Counted from the first letter of the stretch, positions 39,401 through 52,468 are shown. The stretch: 64,000 bases of DNA from Sebastes aleutianus (GCA_916700875.1 CAKAKS010000038.1:17341826-17405825); one strand, 5' to 3'. The notes: generated from the letters alone by a model not told the origin. A program made the numbers and translations.

Positions 39401-42400
39401 TCATTCCACTTGGTGTCACTCCGCAATAAAGTTGTGCCTGCTGTGTTTGTGTTGCTCTGCAATTACACCACCAAACCGCTAGTTAGCGGCGGCGTCTCTA
39501 TGAGTTTCCTTCTTCTTCTTGTACTACAAACAGAAACTGAGCAGAGTTGGAGCTAATAACTGTTGAACCACAGAACTTTTACTGACATTACTGCAACGCC
39601 GAAAAGAGAAAATATATATGAGTCGATTTGTGTGAACAAACATTGAAAAGATGGAGGCAGAGAGAAGTAGAACTTTCTGTGGTTGTCCGGGGTCCTGGCC
39701 GCTCAGCATCGCTGAGAGACTGGACCAATCACAGCTGTTGCGGTCTGCGTCGCCGCGACGTGTAGTTACATGTCTGGAGAGGTGCACGTCAGGCTACGGC
39801 GTCGATTCAACGCAAAAGTATAAATCAAGCTTTAATCAAGCTGATGCGATGTTACACGGGCACCGCCATAGTTGTTGTGAAATGTTTCTCTGCTTGCATC
39901 AAGCCCGGCCGATTGCCCGCCCCCGGGAGCCATATACCCCACTGTGATTGGCCCGCCCCCGGGAGCCATATACCCCACTGTGATTGGCCCGCCCCCGGGA
40001 GCCATATACCCCACTGTGATTGGTAGGTTCGTTCAGCTCGGGCTCGCGCAACAAAGGGACCTTCCACGGCAAACTGCCATTCACATAAAACTCGCGGGCC
40101 GAGGGCGCCTTGTTAGCTCAGTTGGTAGAGCGGGCGCCCATGTAACAAGACTTGGTCCTGACCGCGGCGGCACGGGTTCGAATCCGGCCTGTGGCCCTTT
40201 CCGCATCCACTCTCTCTCTCCCCCCTTTCCAAGACTCTATCCACTGTCCTGTCAATAAAAATGAAAAAATGCCCCCAAAAAAAACAACTTTATAAAAAAA
40301 AAAAAAAAAAAATTTGCGGGCCGCACTAACATTAAACTTTCATATCAAGGTGGGGGCCACAAAATATCGTCTTGCGGGCCGCAATTGGCCCGCGGGCCGC
40401 GAGTTTGAGACCCCTGCACTAAAGGAAAAGGAATAAAGCATAACAGGTCCCCTTTAGGCTTGTTGCGGTAGTCAGGAAAATATCCTCACCGTCACATCCC
40501 TAATCCCCTTTAATTTAAATTAATAGGGTATAAAGTGATATGGAAATATAATTTTCCTATTTCCTATACTATTTCATTTTGTGTTGTCATAATATTCTAA
40601 AACCACGAGCTGCGTTTTGACTTTTCTCTTGCTAAATGTTTACAGATTTATGCAAAGTCATGCACATTTTGCTCCTCTATGAGTGGTTTGAAACCAGCTG
40701 GGAGCTTAGTCCCCTGTGGGTGTTTGTCCTGTGAGTCACCAAGAACTCCGTCACCCAGAATGCCACCAAAGGTCGAATGCTGGTTACCACCTACGGATTG
40801 GCAAAGGGAGGCTTTCCCGGTCATTTGCCTTCTCCTCCCTCTCTGCAGTAACACGCTTTAATGACCATTATTAAAGCTTTCTAAGTAGATAACATGAGCA
40901 GGCTGTCTGCACCCCGCCTCACCAAGGCAACAGTGGGAGTTAGCAGTGACACAAACTAAACTGACAGCAACCGCAGAGTCGGGGGAACTAATGGGGATAT
41001 AATTGTTTAAACGATGTGTGGAAAAGAGGACAAATGGGAGAAAAAGAATAGTTTAATATATGGAATAAAACCATTATGGATTCAGAAGTATCAATACATG
41101 CAGTACCTTTTTTAAATGTTTTTAAGAGAGTAACTATTTCTAACTAACTTCTTCATTAGAAGAAGACAATAAATGGCAACAGAGTTGTCACTATGAGATT
41201 TTAGTTTTAGTTTTATCTAGGGCTGTCAAACGATTCAAATATTTAATCGCATGATTGTCCAAATTGAATCGCGACTAATCGAAAATGAATCACACATTTT
41301 TTTTATCTGTCCAAAATGTACCTTAAAGGGAGATTTGTCAAGTATTTAATACTCTTATCAACATGAGAGTGGGCAAATATGCTTGCTTTATGAAATGTAT
41401 GTATATATTTATTATTGGAAATCAATTAAGAACACAAAACAATGACAAATATCGTCCAGAAACCCTCACAGGTACTGCATTTAGCATAAAAAATATGCTC
41501 AAATCATAACATGGCAAACTGCAGCCCAACAGGCAACAACAGCTGTCAGTGTGTCAGTGTGCTGACTTGACTATGACTTGCCCCAAACTGCATGTGATTA
41601 TCATAAAGTGGGCATGTCTGTAAAGGGGAGACTCGTGGGTACCCATAGAACCCATTTCCATTCACATATTTTGAGTTCAGAGGTCAAGGGAGCCCTTTGA
41701 AAAGGGCCATGACAGTTTTTCTCGCCAAAATTTAGCATAAGTTTTGAGCGTTATTTAACCTCCTTCGCGACAATCTAACCCTGACCTTGCACGTCAGCTG
41801 GATTCTCGCAATGTCACAAGATCACACGACAATCATGGTATCAAATGTCACACAAAAGTCAATTTTGTCAGGCTTGAAGTAATGCATTTGTGTCTGGCTT
41901 GCCAGACAACGGACCAATCAGCATCCTGTGAGGAGCTACTGGCAGCTGCGGACGTGGCTTAGGTGCGTGAGCCTGGTGAAACCATAGTGTGAGACGATAT
42001 GGAGAGGCTACTGTTTGTTCTAAACTGCAATAGCATCAGTTATATCAGAACTGGAGAGTATTTCTTCATTGAAAGAAGAGCAAAAAACGGCACTGAAGGC
42101 GACGTTTTTAGACTTCAGTTTGTTTCTCTTTCCTTAGTTTGATTAACAGATGGTTCATCCAATCACCTGTCAAGTGTCCGGTTACATAATTCAGACTCTG
42201 AAACTTTGATAGACAAGGGAATTCTCATTTTTAATCAGCTTTTAGAAATATAGTTAATACTGCAGTATTTAAAAAGGGTGCAATTAGTTTTCGCTCTTTT
42301 TCCGTTGATACAGCCTTACTCTTTCTGGTGCAACCGGTGCTCTGTTTTGGCAACCTCAGTTTCACCTCAATTGCTCTCTCTTTTCCTCACACCCGCTCAC

Positions 42401-45400
42401 TCCCACTGCCGCCCTTGTGCTCATTAAAGGAAACCCAGTTATGTTAAGTTCCCGTATCACGATGTCTCCCAAGCCCTTTGCTCTTTGGGCTTTTAGTGAA
42501 TGATGCAATTGGTGAAACCAGTTCTGTCCTTATTAATGACTCAAATTACAACCATTGTTATTGGGGTGGGGTCTCAAGGACAGTGTTTGAACCCCCCCCC
42601 CCAATTTAAGACATCCTTTGAAATTCCCAGTCATGTTTGATTAAACCCTGCCACAATGTCATTAGAAATCATAAATAGTAATGGGAATAAAATTATATTA
42701 TTGGCTGTGGAGGTAATTATGAAAGGATGAGAACGGATTGAATTTGAAATGCATCATGAGCAGCACACTCCCAGTGAAGGTCAGAATCTGAGACGAATAC
42801 GAACACCATTTATTTCATATAAATCCATATACCAAGGAAAAAAATGACCAATTCTGAGTGTGATGATTGCAATCAGTCTGTGGGAGGAGAAGATAAACGT
42901 CCATGGTATAGCTCGGAGAGGTATTCTTGCTGACCAGAATTTAAATTTGATTTAACTGTTGTGAAAGTGCTATCTCCTTGGAACCAAATCATCTTGCTCG
43001 TCTGGTGCTCAAAACCGCCATTATCCCTTCTTAGTAACAGGGGAAGCTTTCGCTCCCCCTAGAGATAAGATACACTTGACCATGTCAAGTTAATATGTGA
43101 ATCAGTGTCGTGAAAACAACATGATACTGTCCATGACACAGGCTTTCTGTTTTGATGCACTCACAAGATTATTAACAAAGACGTCCTAAATCTGTTTAAC
43201 ACTGAAACAAACATGAAAGCAGATTCAGCTTTTGAAATTCTTGAGACAAAAAGATGCAAATTCAGTGAGATGATTTGATGAGTGTGTGTTAGAAGATGCA
43301 GATAATAAAGATTGCCATAGAAGGAAAACACTTTATTGTAGAAAAATTGTTGTATTTTTAAATGTTGCGCTTGACAGATTTTTGCCCCCACTAGTTTTCA
43401 TTTGATATATTGTTTGAACTTAATGCTAGGCTAAGCTTCTTGTTAAGATGGATAATTATTGCAGTGGACAATCGGAGGCACAGGCTTATTACCCATTAAT
43501 GATGTTTAAGGGAAGCCCACTGTGTCAAGCTGTTCTGCTCTTTGGCATATTGAGCCTACTGTCAGAATCTATAATGAGGCCGGGCAGATCCTCTCTGCTG
43601 CTAATTGTATGCCACAGAGTACGATTAGCACAGGTCCTGTGGGTAAAGCTGTGGGCTACTCTACATACAGACTGATGAAAGAGAACAATAGAGTAGGAAA
43701 ACCTCGTGAGGTGAACGATGCTGCACAGGAAAGAGTTCTTCTTCCACTTTGTTTCTCAGAGAGGTGAACAGCCGCTGGGGATGTTAATGATTAATTGATA
43801 ATTAATGAATCGTGGCTAAGAGTACTCCACCCATTTATTTCACTCCTATAACATTGACTACGTTTACATGCACACTAATATTCCACTATTACTTTATTCC
43901 GAATTTAATGCGGGTCATGTAAACAGCATATTCCGTTTGGATATTATGAATTAGGCTTTATTCCTAATGGAGCATTTCCAGATTAAGAAATGGGAAATGC
44001 CGATATTATTCGGCTTTTTGGCGCATTATTTGGACGTGTATCGGAATATGCAATTAGGTGTTTTACAACAGTTTGCGACACACTGCCTCTTGCCTCTTGC
44101 CGTGAATCTTGTTTGCGGCCAGCTCTCTTCGTTGTACATAAACCAACTAGCCAACAGTTTACAGAGATGCATGCCCAAAAGAAAAGCCCACATTTCTGGT
44201 CGGAAGGAGAAACACACCTACTTCTAAACATTATGACTTGTTGAAGGAATGAAAGAACAACCGACGTTGACCCGACGTTGACCCAAGTGATGTAAATCTT
44301 TCAGACTTCTCTCAGCTCTATTTTTTCACATAGGCAGTAGTATTCCCCCAAGACCTGTAAACAGACTTTGATGTGTAAATCAAAGGAGTTCCCCTTTACA
44401 GTAAGAATGTGATTGAAAAAGGATATCGATAATGTAGAAAGTCGGTAACCTCTGGACATTGGCTCCATCAGTTCAGTCAGTTCCATATGGCATACAGTGG
44501 ATAACAATTGTCGTTTCATTTCTAAAACATCATGGTAAAAGATAGTGTTTCTTTCAGGCAATATATATGTCATTATATAATCCCAGGATGACCCTCCATA
44601 TATTTGTGTCACACCTGAACAACCCACTGCTTTTTACAGCTAAAGTTTTCATTCTTCTCTTTTTTTTTTCTATCACCATAAAGTAATACCTTCACAGACT
44701 CCAAGGTTTCTGAGAAGCTTTGATTAATCCAGGTTCACTGATCCCCAACTGTGTCGTTTGGTTTAGGTTTTTCATGTCTTTTAACCTCTTGATGCCGCTT
44801 TTGATCGTGTTTTTCCTCTCCTTTAAACAGCTCAATAACTCCTTACTCAGGGCATCTTGGTTGTGAAGGCTTTCTTCACCTCTTCCTGCCCTTTCTCTTG
44901 CTCTCCGTCATTATATGTAATTACGGAATTAGATATACACGGTGTGTGGGTGTAATAAAATTGATGTTTGTACTTTTTTTTAATGGATGTGCTCTTTTGT
45001 TCTGGTGTTGCATTATGAGAACACCCTCACTGCCACCGTTTCTCAGGTCACAAAGGGACATGTTTGATATGCAGTTTTGTGGTTGAGTATAGTTTATTTG
45101 TTAAAAAAACAGGCGAAATGGCGAGAGATATTTATCGTCTTGCTCAGAAGACCAACGCCTCACCCAGCGGGTTCAGTGAACAGTTGCTCTGTTTTGACTA
45201 CAGCTTGGAGATTTCTGAGTCTAGCTGAGTTAAATTATGTGTGTGTATGTTTAAGGCTTTAGGTCTTTCAACCGTCTCACTGCTTCAGTAAAAGAAAAAC
45301 ACTACCCATGATTCATGCCTGTCTCCCTTGTTTTCTTTGACTAACGTGTCTAACCATCATCTGGTTTAATGGTTAATGAAGGACATGATCTACAACGAGA

Positions 45401-48400
45401 TCCACACGTATTATGTCAGTGACACATTTATGTTTTCTTCAGTGCTCTTAAACTGAGGACTGACATCTAAAGTCTTGGAAGTTCTTGCCTCTTGAAAGTC
45501 AAACTCATCAATAATCTGTTGCCCTGCCTGTGATTGGCGCACATGGAGATGGATTCAGTGTGTGGATTTGACAGATTTTTTTGGTTGCCTGTAAATATAT
45601 ACTCCTGTCCAATACTTGAAGAGAATGTGCAGATGTTGCAGCAGACTTTTTTTACTTTGGGTTTTGGCTATAGGGCCATGACCAGAGTTATTTGTGTCTC
45701 TCCTGCTTAGAAACTGTTGCGATTATGTAATTGGACTTGTCATTTGGGGTGTTATATACTGCACTGAATGTTGTTCAGTAACAGTCAGTGGGAAACCTCC
45801 AGGTCTGAAAAGTGAAGCCAGTGCTGAAGTGGCAAAAAGAAGTCTGATTGTATAGAAGTCTATGAGAAAATGACCCTATACTTCTCACTTGATTTATTAC
45901 CTCAGTAAACATTGTAAACATGAGTTTATGGTCTCAATCGCTAGTTTCAAGTCTTCTTCAATACAGCATGATGTTCATTTAGTAAATTATGGTCCCATTT
46001 AAAGTCAAATAGACCATTAAGCAGGATATGCTTTAGGGCGTGGCTACCTTGTAATTGACAGGTTGTTACCACGTCCTAGGATTTTAACTCTTTCACAGTG
46101 TGTTTTTCAGTTCATGAAAGTTAATTTAACATTTTGGTCGCCTAAAAATGTCTTATTCAGCGTTCGGTTGCGCTTAGCTCCACCCTCTCGTGTCAAGAGG
46201 GCGACGGCCAAAAAATGCCAAAATTCAAAACAGCAGTCCACAAACCAATGTGTGACGACGCTGTGACTACATCCACTTCTTATATACTTCTTATATGCTA
46301 ACGATTGAGTTGGTTATCAGGGTGCTGCAGTGGGTAGGGAGGCCTTCCTTCCTACAGAGAGAGCCAGGATTGAGGTTCCCATCTCCACATGCATATTCAT
46401 CATTAAAGCATCTTTGTGACACTAAATCCCTTAGAGGAGAGCAGCCCTATAGCTGACCCTGGCAGCTTGCATCAGTGTGGAGTAGATTTTAAAAGATCTA
46501 TATTTAATGTGTAGTTGTGTTTTTTATTCATTTTAAAAGAGAGTTATATTAAGCCCATTAACAAAAGACAAGGCAAACCACAAACATTGACCCAGGGATG
46601 ACCATTTTTCTGTCTTTTATTGTGGGGTTCACAGCCACCTGCTTGTTGACTCTGCTGCTGGCTTTCCTAGAGATCCACTTCAGACAGAGCGAGCGAGCAG
46701 CTTGAGACTGATTGAAGCAATTTTCAGCCCGGAGGAAATTATCGCAGCCACAATGACATTGTAGCTTCTAAAGTGTCTGCTCCACATGGTATCCTATCTG
46801 ATCGGGCGAGAAGAAAAAAAACACACACACAAAAGAGAGGACAGTGAGCTGATAGAGGAGTGACCGTGGTAACTGGAGATGTTGGTTCAATTTTTCTGGC
46901 TGTCTGACAGCGACCAGGTCCTCGGCACCTTATTTAAGTGTCATCCAGTATTGTCATATTGGGTTCTAGGTCGGTCGCTGTCAGCTTTTGCTCTCTTGAG
47001 GGAGTCTGTGACCTATAAGCTCTTGTCAAACTGACAACCACTTTTGTGCAGAAAGTCTTCAGCTAAAATTCAGTCTGTCTACATGGTCAAACTAACAATG
47101 AAGGACTATACTGTCTCGCACGTCAGATCTGCACATCAACTATGCCATATTATATATATTTCACATTTCATTATTATCAAAGGGATGTTTTTCATTTGCT
47201 TCTTCATCAACCATAAGAATAGTCTTTTTTGACTTTTGTATGATCCAGTCTGCTTGCGTGTCATTGTGCAGATGTTCATTGAAATAAGTAAATGAAATCC
47301 TTTGAGTCATCCTGAAATGACACAGCCAAACAATAGATAAATAAGACGCATAAGAGGGGGAGATGGAATTTTATCAGTCTCATTGTTAGTTTTTAATCCG
47401 TTTGTGTGCTTTGTTTGAATGCCCCTAGGTGACGCAGCAGAGACTGATGAGTCTGTGGTGGACCGCGTCTATGTGAAGAAGAAGCTGGAGCATGGACTGA
47501 CACGGATCTGGCAGGTTGGAACGAATATATCTTTCTCTGCATGGTCTTAGCATGTCCCGTCCTTCCTCTTCCTCATGTTTCTCTCCACATAGTCATTCCA
47601 CAAGCAGCAAGGTTTCTTCCTCCCTCTTCGCTCCTTGCTTTTCATTTCTTTTCCCTCACATTTCTGTTTGAATCACCACGTCCCTCTCCTTTCTCCTCCT
47701 CAGGACGTCCAGTTGAAAGTGAAGGCCTACATCCTGGGGACAGACATGTCTAACTTCAAATACGACGATTTCATAGTGGTACTGGATGTCATCAGCAGGT
47801 ACGCCGCAGGACCAGAGCAGTCCGCTCATCCTTGTTTCTACTAATTGGTCTTCATTATCTTGCCATTGCTGTCCCTTTCTCTGTCTTGTCTTTTTTTATC
47901 TTCTTTCAGGTTGATGTACTTTCACAAGTCTCTCTTTTTTTTTCCCCTCGGTCACTTCCTCACTAACTGATTGAGATTATGCGAACACACTTGCACACAA
48001 ACACAACATGCTCCTTTGTCCAGAAAGAAAATTAACATTGACTTTGTTTACATGCACATCAAAACTGAAATTATTAATGCCAGGAAGTCCAAACACCACA
48101 CTTTGATTATATTAACTCTGATTATAATATTGTGATACGCAAATAGGAAGTGTACACACCTTTCTTGACCTGTGCTCAACCTGTGTTGCTCAGCTCATTG
48201 TTGCTGTGTGTGGGAGTGTAGCCTCTACTTGGCTGGAACAAGTTTGTGGGTGGAGGGAAGAGACATGTTTGTAAACACAATCCAGGATATTACTGTGTAT
48301 GTTTTCAAGTCCACCTGAAATTATGCCTATTTATTTGTGGCATCATATTAAATTTGAGGTCCTGCGACCCAAATCAATACCTAAAATGGAGAAATTTACA

Positions 48401-51400
48401 TTTAGTGTTTGTTGATCTAATGAAGCTGCTGTTTGCATGACAGTGTTGTGCATACTGTATATGAGGTCATCTGAAACAACTGTTTGCCTGGTCAGCTTCC
48501 TAAAAATGTCAAAATTGTATTATTTAGTTTTATTATTAGTTATTTTAGATGGCTTACTTCAAATGCAGACTCATGTGGTCTTTTTTTCTTCAATACCATT
48601 GCTAACAAAACATTGTCTGTCCCTTGACTGGCAAGTTACATTCACCAGAGCAAGTCTGTTTACATGGTGTCTCTGTGCCCCTGCTGGCTCAGCTGTCACT
48701 CAAACACACACAGTGGTCTTCCTCCAGAGGCGTTGAGGCTAAAGGGCTGTTTTTGATCGTTTAGAAAATCACTTTTACATTTTTGACTGCAAAAAAAGCC
48801 CCTTGAATTTTAAGGATTGTTTATGCAGAACCATATACTATAAATGTACAAAGTAGGACTGTCAATCGTTTGAAATAGTTAATCGCGATTAATTGCAAAT
48901 AAATCACAATTTTTTTTAATCTGTTCAAAATGTACCTTAAAGGGAGATTTGTCGAGTATTTAATACTCTTATCAGCATGGGAGTTGGCAAATATGTTTGC
49001 TTTATGCAAATGTATGTATATATTTATTATTGGAAATCAATTAACAACACAAAACAATGACAAATATTGTCCATAAACCCTCACAGGTACTGCATTTAGC
49101 ATAACAAATATACTCAAATCATAACATGGCAACTCAAGCCCAACAGGCAACAACAGCTGTCAGTGTGTCAGTGTGCTGACTTGACTGTAAGGGGAGACTT
49201 GTGGGTACCCATACAACCCATTTTCAGGTCAAGGGACCATGCCCATTTTTCCTCGCCAAAATTTAGCATAGATTTTGCAGTATTTTCACTCTAGCTTTTA
49301 AACTGAGCTCGCTACAACCTAACAATCACAAGTTGCGTTAATGCAAAAAAATGTGCGTTAAACGCGTTATTATCGCATTAACTTTGACAGCCCTAGTACA
49401 GAGTGAAATGTATATATTTTTTGGAATAAAACTTTAAAGGAACAGTGTGTAACATTTTGGGGGATCTATTGGCAGAAATGGAATATAATATTCATAACAA
49501 TGTCTTCATTAATGTATAATCACCTGAAACTAAGAATCTTTGTGTTTTCGTTAGCTTAGAATGATCCCTTCATATCTACATAGGGAGCAGGTCGTCTTCA
49601 TGGAGTCCACCATGTTGCTCCGCCATGTTTTTACAGCAGCCCAGAACGGACAAACCAAACACTGGCTCTAGAGAGAGCCTTTTGCATTTTTACATTACCT
49701 GAAGGCCACCGTAGTTCTCCGACACTTTTGTGAAACTGCGGTAACGTGAGCTGCAGAGTACAAAACCATACTCAGTGCACTCGGTGGCTCAGCTTGAAAA
49801 GGGCGGAGTGAGCAGAGTGGTATTCAATTGGTTGCAATCTGCAACCACACCACTAGATGCCGCCAAATCCCACATACTGTACCTTTAAAATTACTACATT
49901 ATCACTTTACTCATATAGATGGAAAACGGTTAATGAAATCATTACCTTAATCACAGTAGCCCTAACTTGCAGGGGTCGCATCATTGTGCGCATGTTCACT
50001 ATAAGTAAACTTATCATCAACAGGCAGCCATCAAAGAGTCCTATTGTTCTCCCTACACCAGGTCTTCTCACTACATGCTCCATCAGATAAATGTGCCAGT
50101 GACAAATCCCTTTTGTCTTATCGCTTCCCTTTTTTCTTTCGCTGCTTCTCTCCTCTTCCTTCATCATTGTCTCTGTCATCCTCTATTCCCTCATCCTTCA
50201 ACATCTCTTCCAGGTTGATGCAGGTTGGTGAGGAGTTCTGCGGCAGTAAGTCAGAGGTCCTGCAGGAGTCTATCAAACGCCAGAGTGTCAACTACTTTAA
50301 GAACTATCACAGGTAAGACGTCTCTATTGCTTCTGGATCATTTCCTGAATCCTGTAACAATTAGACATACCTTCTTTTCATTCACCGAGCTGATGGGATT
50401 GATTGTGTTTGAACAATTAGACACAGAGCACATGGATTTGACATGTGCAGTCCCCTGACGTAACTGAAAGAAAGCTGTCGAGACGCTAGCGGATGAAACT
50501 GATTCTTGGACAGGTTGATTGGCAGAAACTTTTATGCAAAATCACAACCATTGGCTGCCTCGATCAGGCTCTATTCCCGGCGTAACCCTCTTCGGAGTAG
50601 ACGTGTAATTACACGGTAACGCTCGCTGAGCTGGAAGCACATGTACCTCCTGATTACGTAACCCCCTGCCAACCGCATGAATATGTATGCCTTCACACAG
50701 ACAGCGCCACATCATCAGATGTGATTTGCATTGATCGGTGTTGTGATTACCTGTCAGGATACATTGATAAGATTCTTGAATATCAGAATGCTAATAAGCT
50801 TCATTCCTGTGACACAAAATGGCAAAGGAAGGTAGATACACAGTTATGATGGGATACAGTGTGAAATAGTAATTGGAACTGAAAGAGGGAGCGGTAAAGG
50901 TGACAGACCCAGGGAGAGAGAAGAAGAAGAAGAGGAGGAGGTGGACACCAGACACCATTATGAAGGCCCCCCCCCCCCCCACACACACACACACACACAC
51001 TCTCACATCTGCTCTGGTGGCCAGGAGGCTCCCAGCATGCATCATCTATACATTAGGCTTGATTCATTTTCCAGCCGGGTGTCATTCCCAGAGAGATTAC
51101 CCATCAGTGAACTTTGACTGGCTGATGCCTGTATTTGTCTGTCAGCTGCCTGCAGTAACGCACTCAGTCATCGTGGCGGGTGTGTTGTTGGCCTGCGGGC
51201 GCAAAGGACAGAATGACATTGTCAAGGTTCAGACATGATAAATAACTAAGAGCTGCGCCTTTGGTAATTTCTGCTTTTCTCATTTTCTCTGATTGATTGG
51301 AATGTTTTCAAAGCTTTAATGTCCTTTAATTATCAATGCATTACATTAGAGGGGTATAAGAAAATATTGATACACTTGAGTATTGCGAAATTATGTTGTG

Positions 51401-52468
51401 TGATACTGTATAGATTCTCAAAAACACGACTTTTGATTAATAGTTTGTCAGTGTTTCATTGAGATTTTATGCTTATGGTTGTGTGTTCTTTATACTGTGA
51501 CAGTTTTCCAAAAATTTGATTTAAAAAAATTGCAATATATCGCAATATATTGAATTGTAACCTCTGTATTGTGATACAGTACACATCGTATCGCTAGATT
51601 ACTGCCAATACACAGCCCTATTACATTAGAGGAAAATAATTGTTAGTGGTGTGAATCTTTTGGTATCTCATGATTCGATTCGATACGACGATACTTGGGG
51701 TCATGATTCGATTCAAAATCGATTCCTGATTCAAAATCAATTCTCGATTCAGTACATAGGGGTGCTAACTTCAGGATCTCCTCCAGTCCACTGTGCGCTA
51801 ATGAAGGTGGTGTGGCAAATTGTGACTTTAAAGAAAATTAAAGTGTGCACAGTATAAGAGCATGCAGTTTTTTTTTATAATTGCAAAAGTTGCAGTAATG
51901 TAAACACACAAAGGCAAAAGGTCACATTTATTTGTGCTAAACTTGCACAAATAAACACTTTTTTTCCAAAACGTTTTTAGTATTTCTCAATTCACAGTGA
52001 CTTCAAGAATAAGAAGTTCAAGTTATACAAAAAATAAAAATGCTGCCTGTTTCATTAATATAATTGGTTTGCTTCGGCTACAGTAGCTGCCTTTTTATTT
52101 ATCAGAAACTTTACCAATTTCAAAAATCACAGAGGATGAAAACACAATAAAGCCCCCGCCATCCCTAATAACCGTAGGGAAAAGATGCCAGCATGCGCTA
52201 AATGGAATGACTTAAAATGTGATATCCCTTCTTTATTTCTGCTCCACAAGTCTTCCCTGTCTGTCGCCACTGCTCCGTGTTCTTTCACTTCTCATACTTC
52301 AAACACCTTTAAGACGAGTAACACGGGCTACTGCAGTGTTTGAAGTCAACACTGCTCTGACATTTCACACGGAAGGACTTGATATTTACCCAGCGGGTGA
52401 CCATCAGGGTGGCTGTCTTGAGCTGTGATGACAGTTAACATGGAAACATGTTACACACACCCACTCAA

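Larger units (their letters stand above)
39049..40416. mobile_element. hAT-type non-autonomous element, 1368 bp, nested
   Basis: Tips CAGTGGTCTCAAACTC and gagtttgagacccctg are inverted repeats; the perfect duplication CACTAAAG lies at 39041-39048 and 40417-40424. It contains imperfect gaacatgaacggttcttct units (39190-39290), three 36-bp tandem units (39915-40022) and a SINE (40102-40315). Subterminal gcgggccgc words are reiterated at the right end. No open frame resembles an hAT transposase. Confidence 0.93.
38546..40513. mobile_element. TTAA MITE, family D, split by two hAT inserts
   Basis: Left tip TTAA-AGAGGACCTATTATGCTC; right tip agcataacaggtcccctt-TAA once the relic at 40455-40502 is taken out, giving an inverted repeat of about 18 bases with two or three mismatches. 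Subtracting both inserts and their duplications leaves 536 bp. Non-coding, piggyBac-like by its TTAA ends. It is the outermost layer of a four-part nest. Confidence 0.85.
34847..47428 (+). other. vps50 intron (12.6 kb), largest in window
   Basis: It holds an hAT-like MITE (34971-35613), a possible hAT piece (36379-36801), the layered composite (38546-40513), hAT family A copy 2 (41218-41785), a repeat-like block (41880-42240), a fish repeat with a gactacgtttacatgcac motif (about 43855-44230) and the reverse repeat at 45810-46310. The stretches 36810-38540, 42250-43850 and 46320-47420 look single-copy and carry no gene I can support. Confidence 0.75.
47799..50213 (+). other. vps50 intron (2.4 kb)
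   Basis: It holds an acceptor-like decoy (near 47909), hAT family A copy 3 (48854-49395) and a family C MITE (49434-49888) only 38 bases downstream. 47950-48850 and 49890-50200 show no gene. Confidence 0.8.

Noticed and set aside
39651..39947. 98-codon open frame inside the hAT element considered as a transposase remnant
   Set aside because: No hAT dimerisation or catalytic signature is visible and the sequence runs into the GC-rich repeat.
39915..40022. Regular 36-bp repeats considered as a CRISPR array
   Set aside because: Units are head-to-tail with no unique spacers, inside a eukaryotic hAT element.
40103..40195. tRNA gene-like sequence with good A and B boxes and a CAT-like anticodon
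   Set aside because: Followed by a SINE body and poly-A tail, flanked by a direct repeat, with a poorly paired acceptor stem and over-long A-to-B spacing; it is a SINE head.
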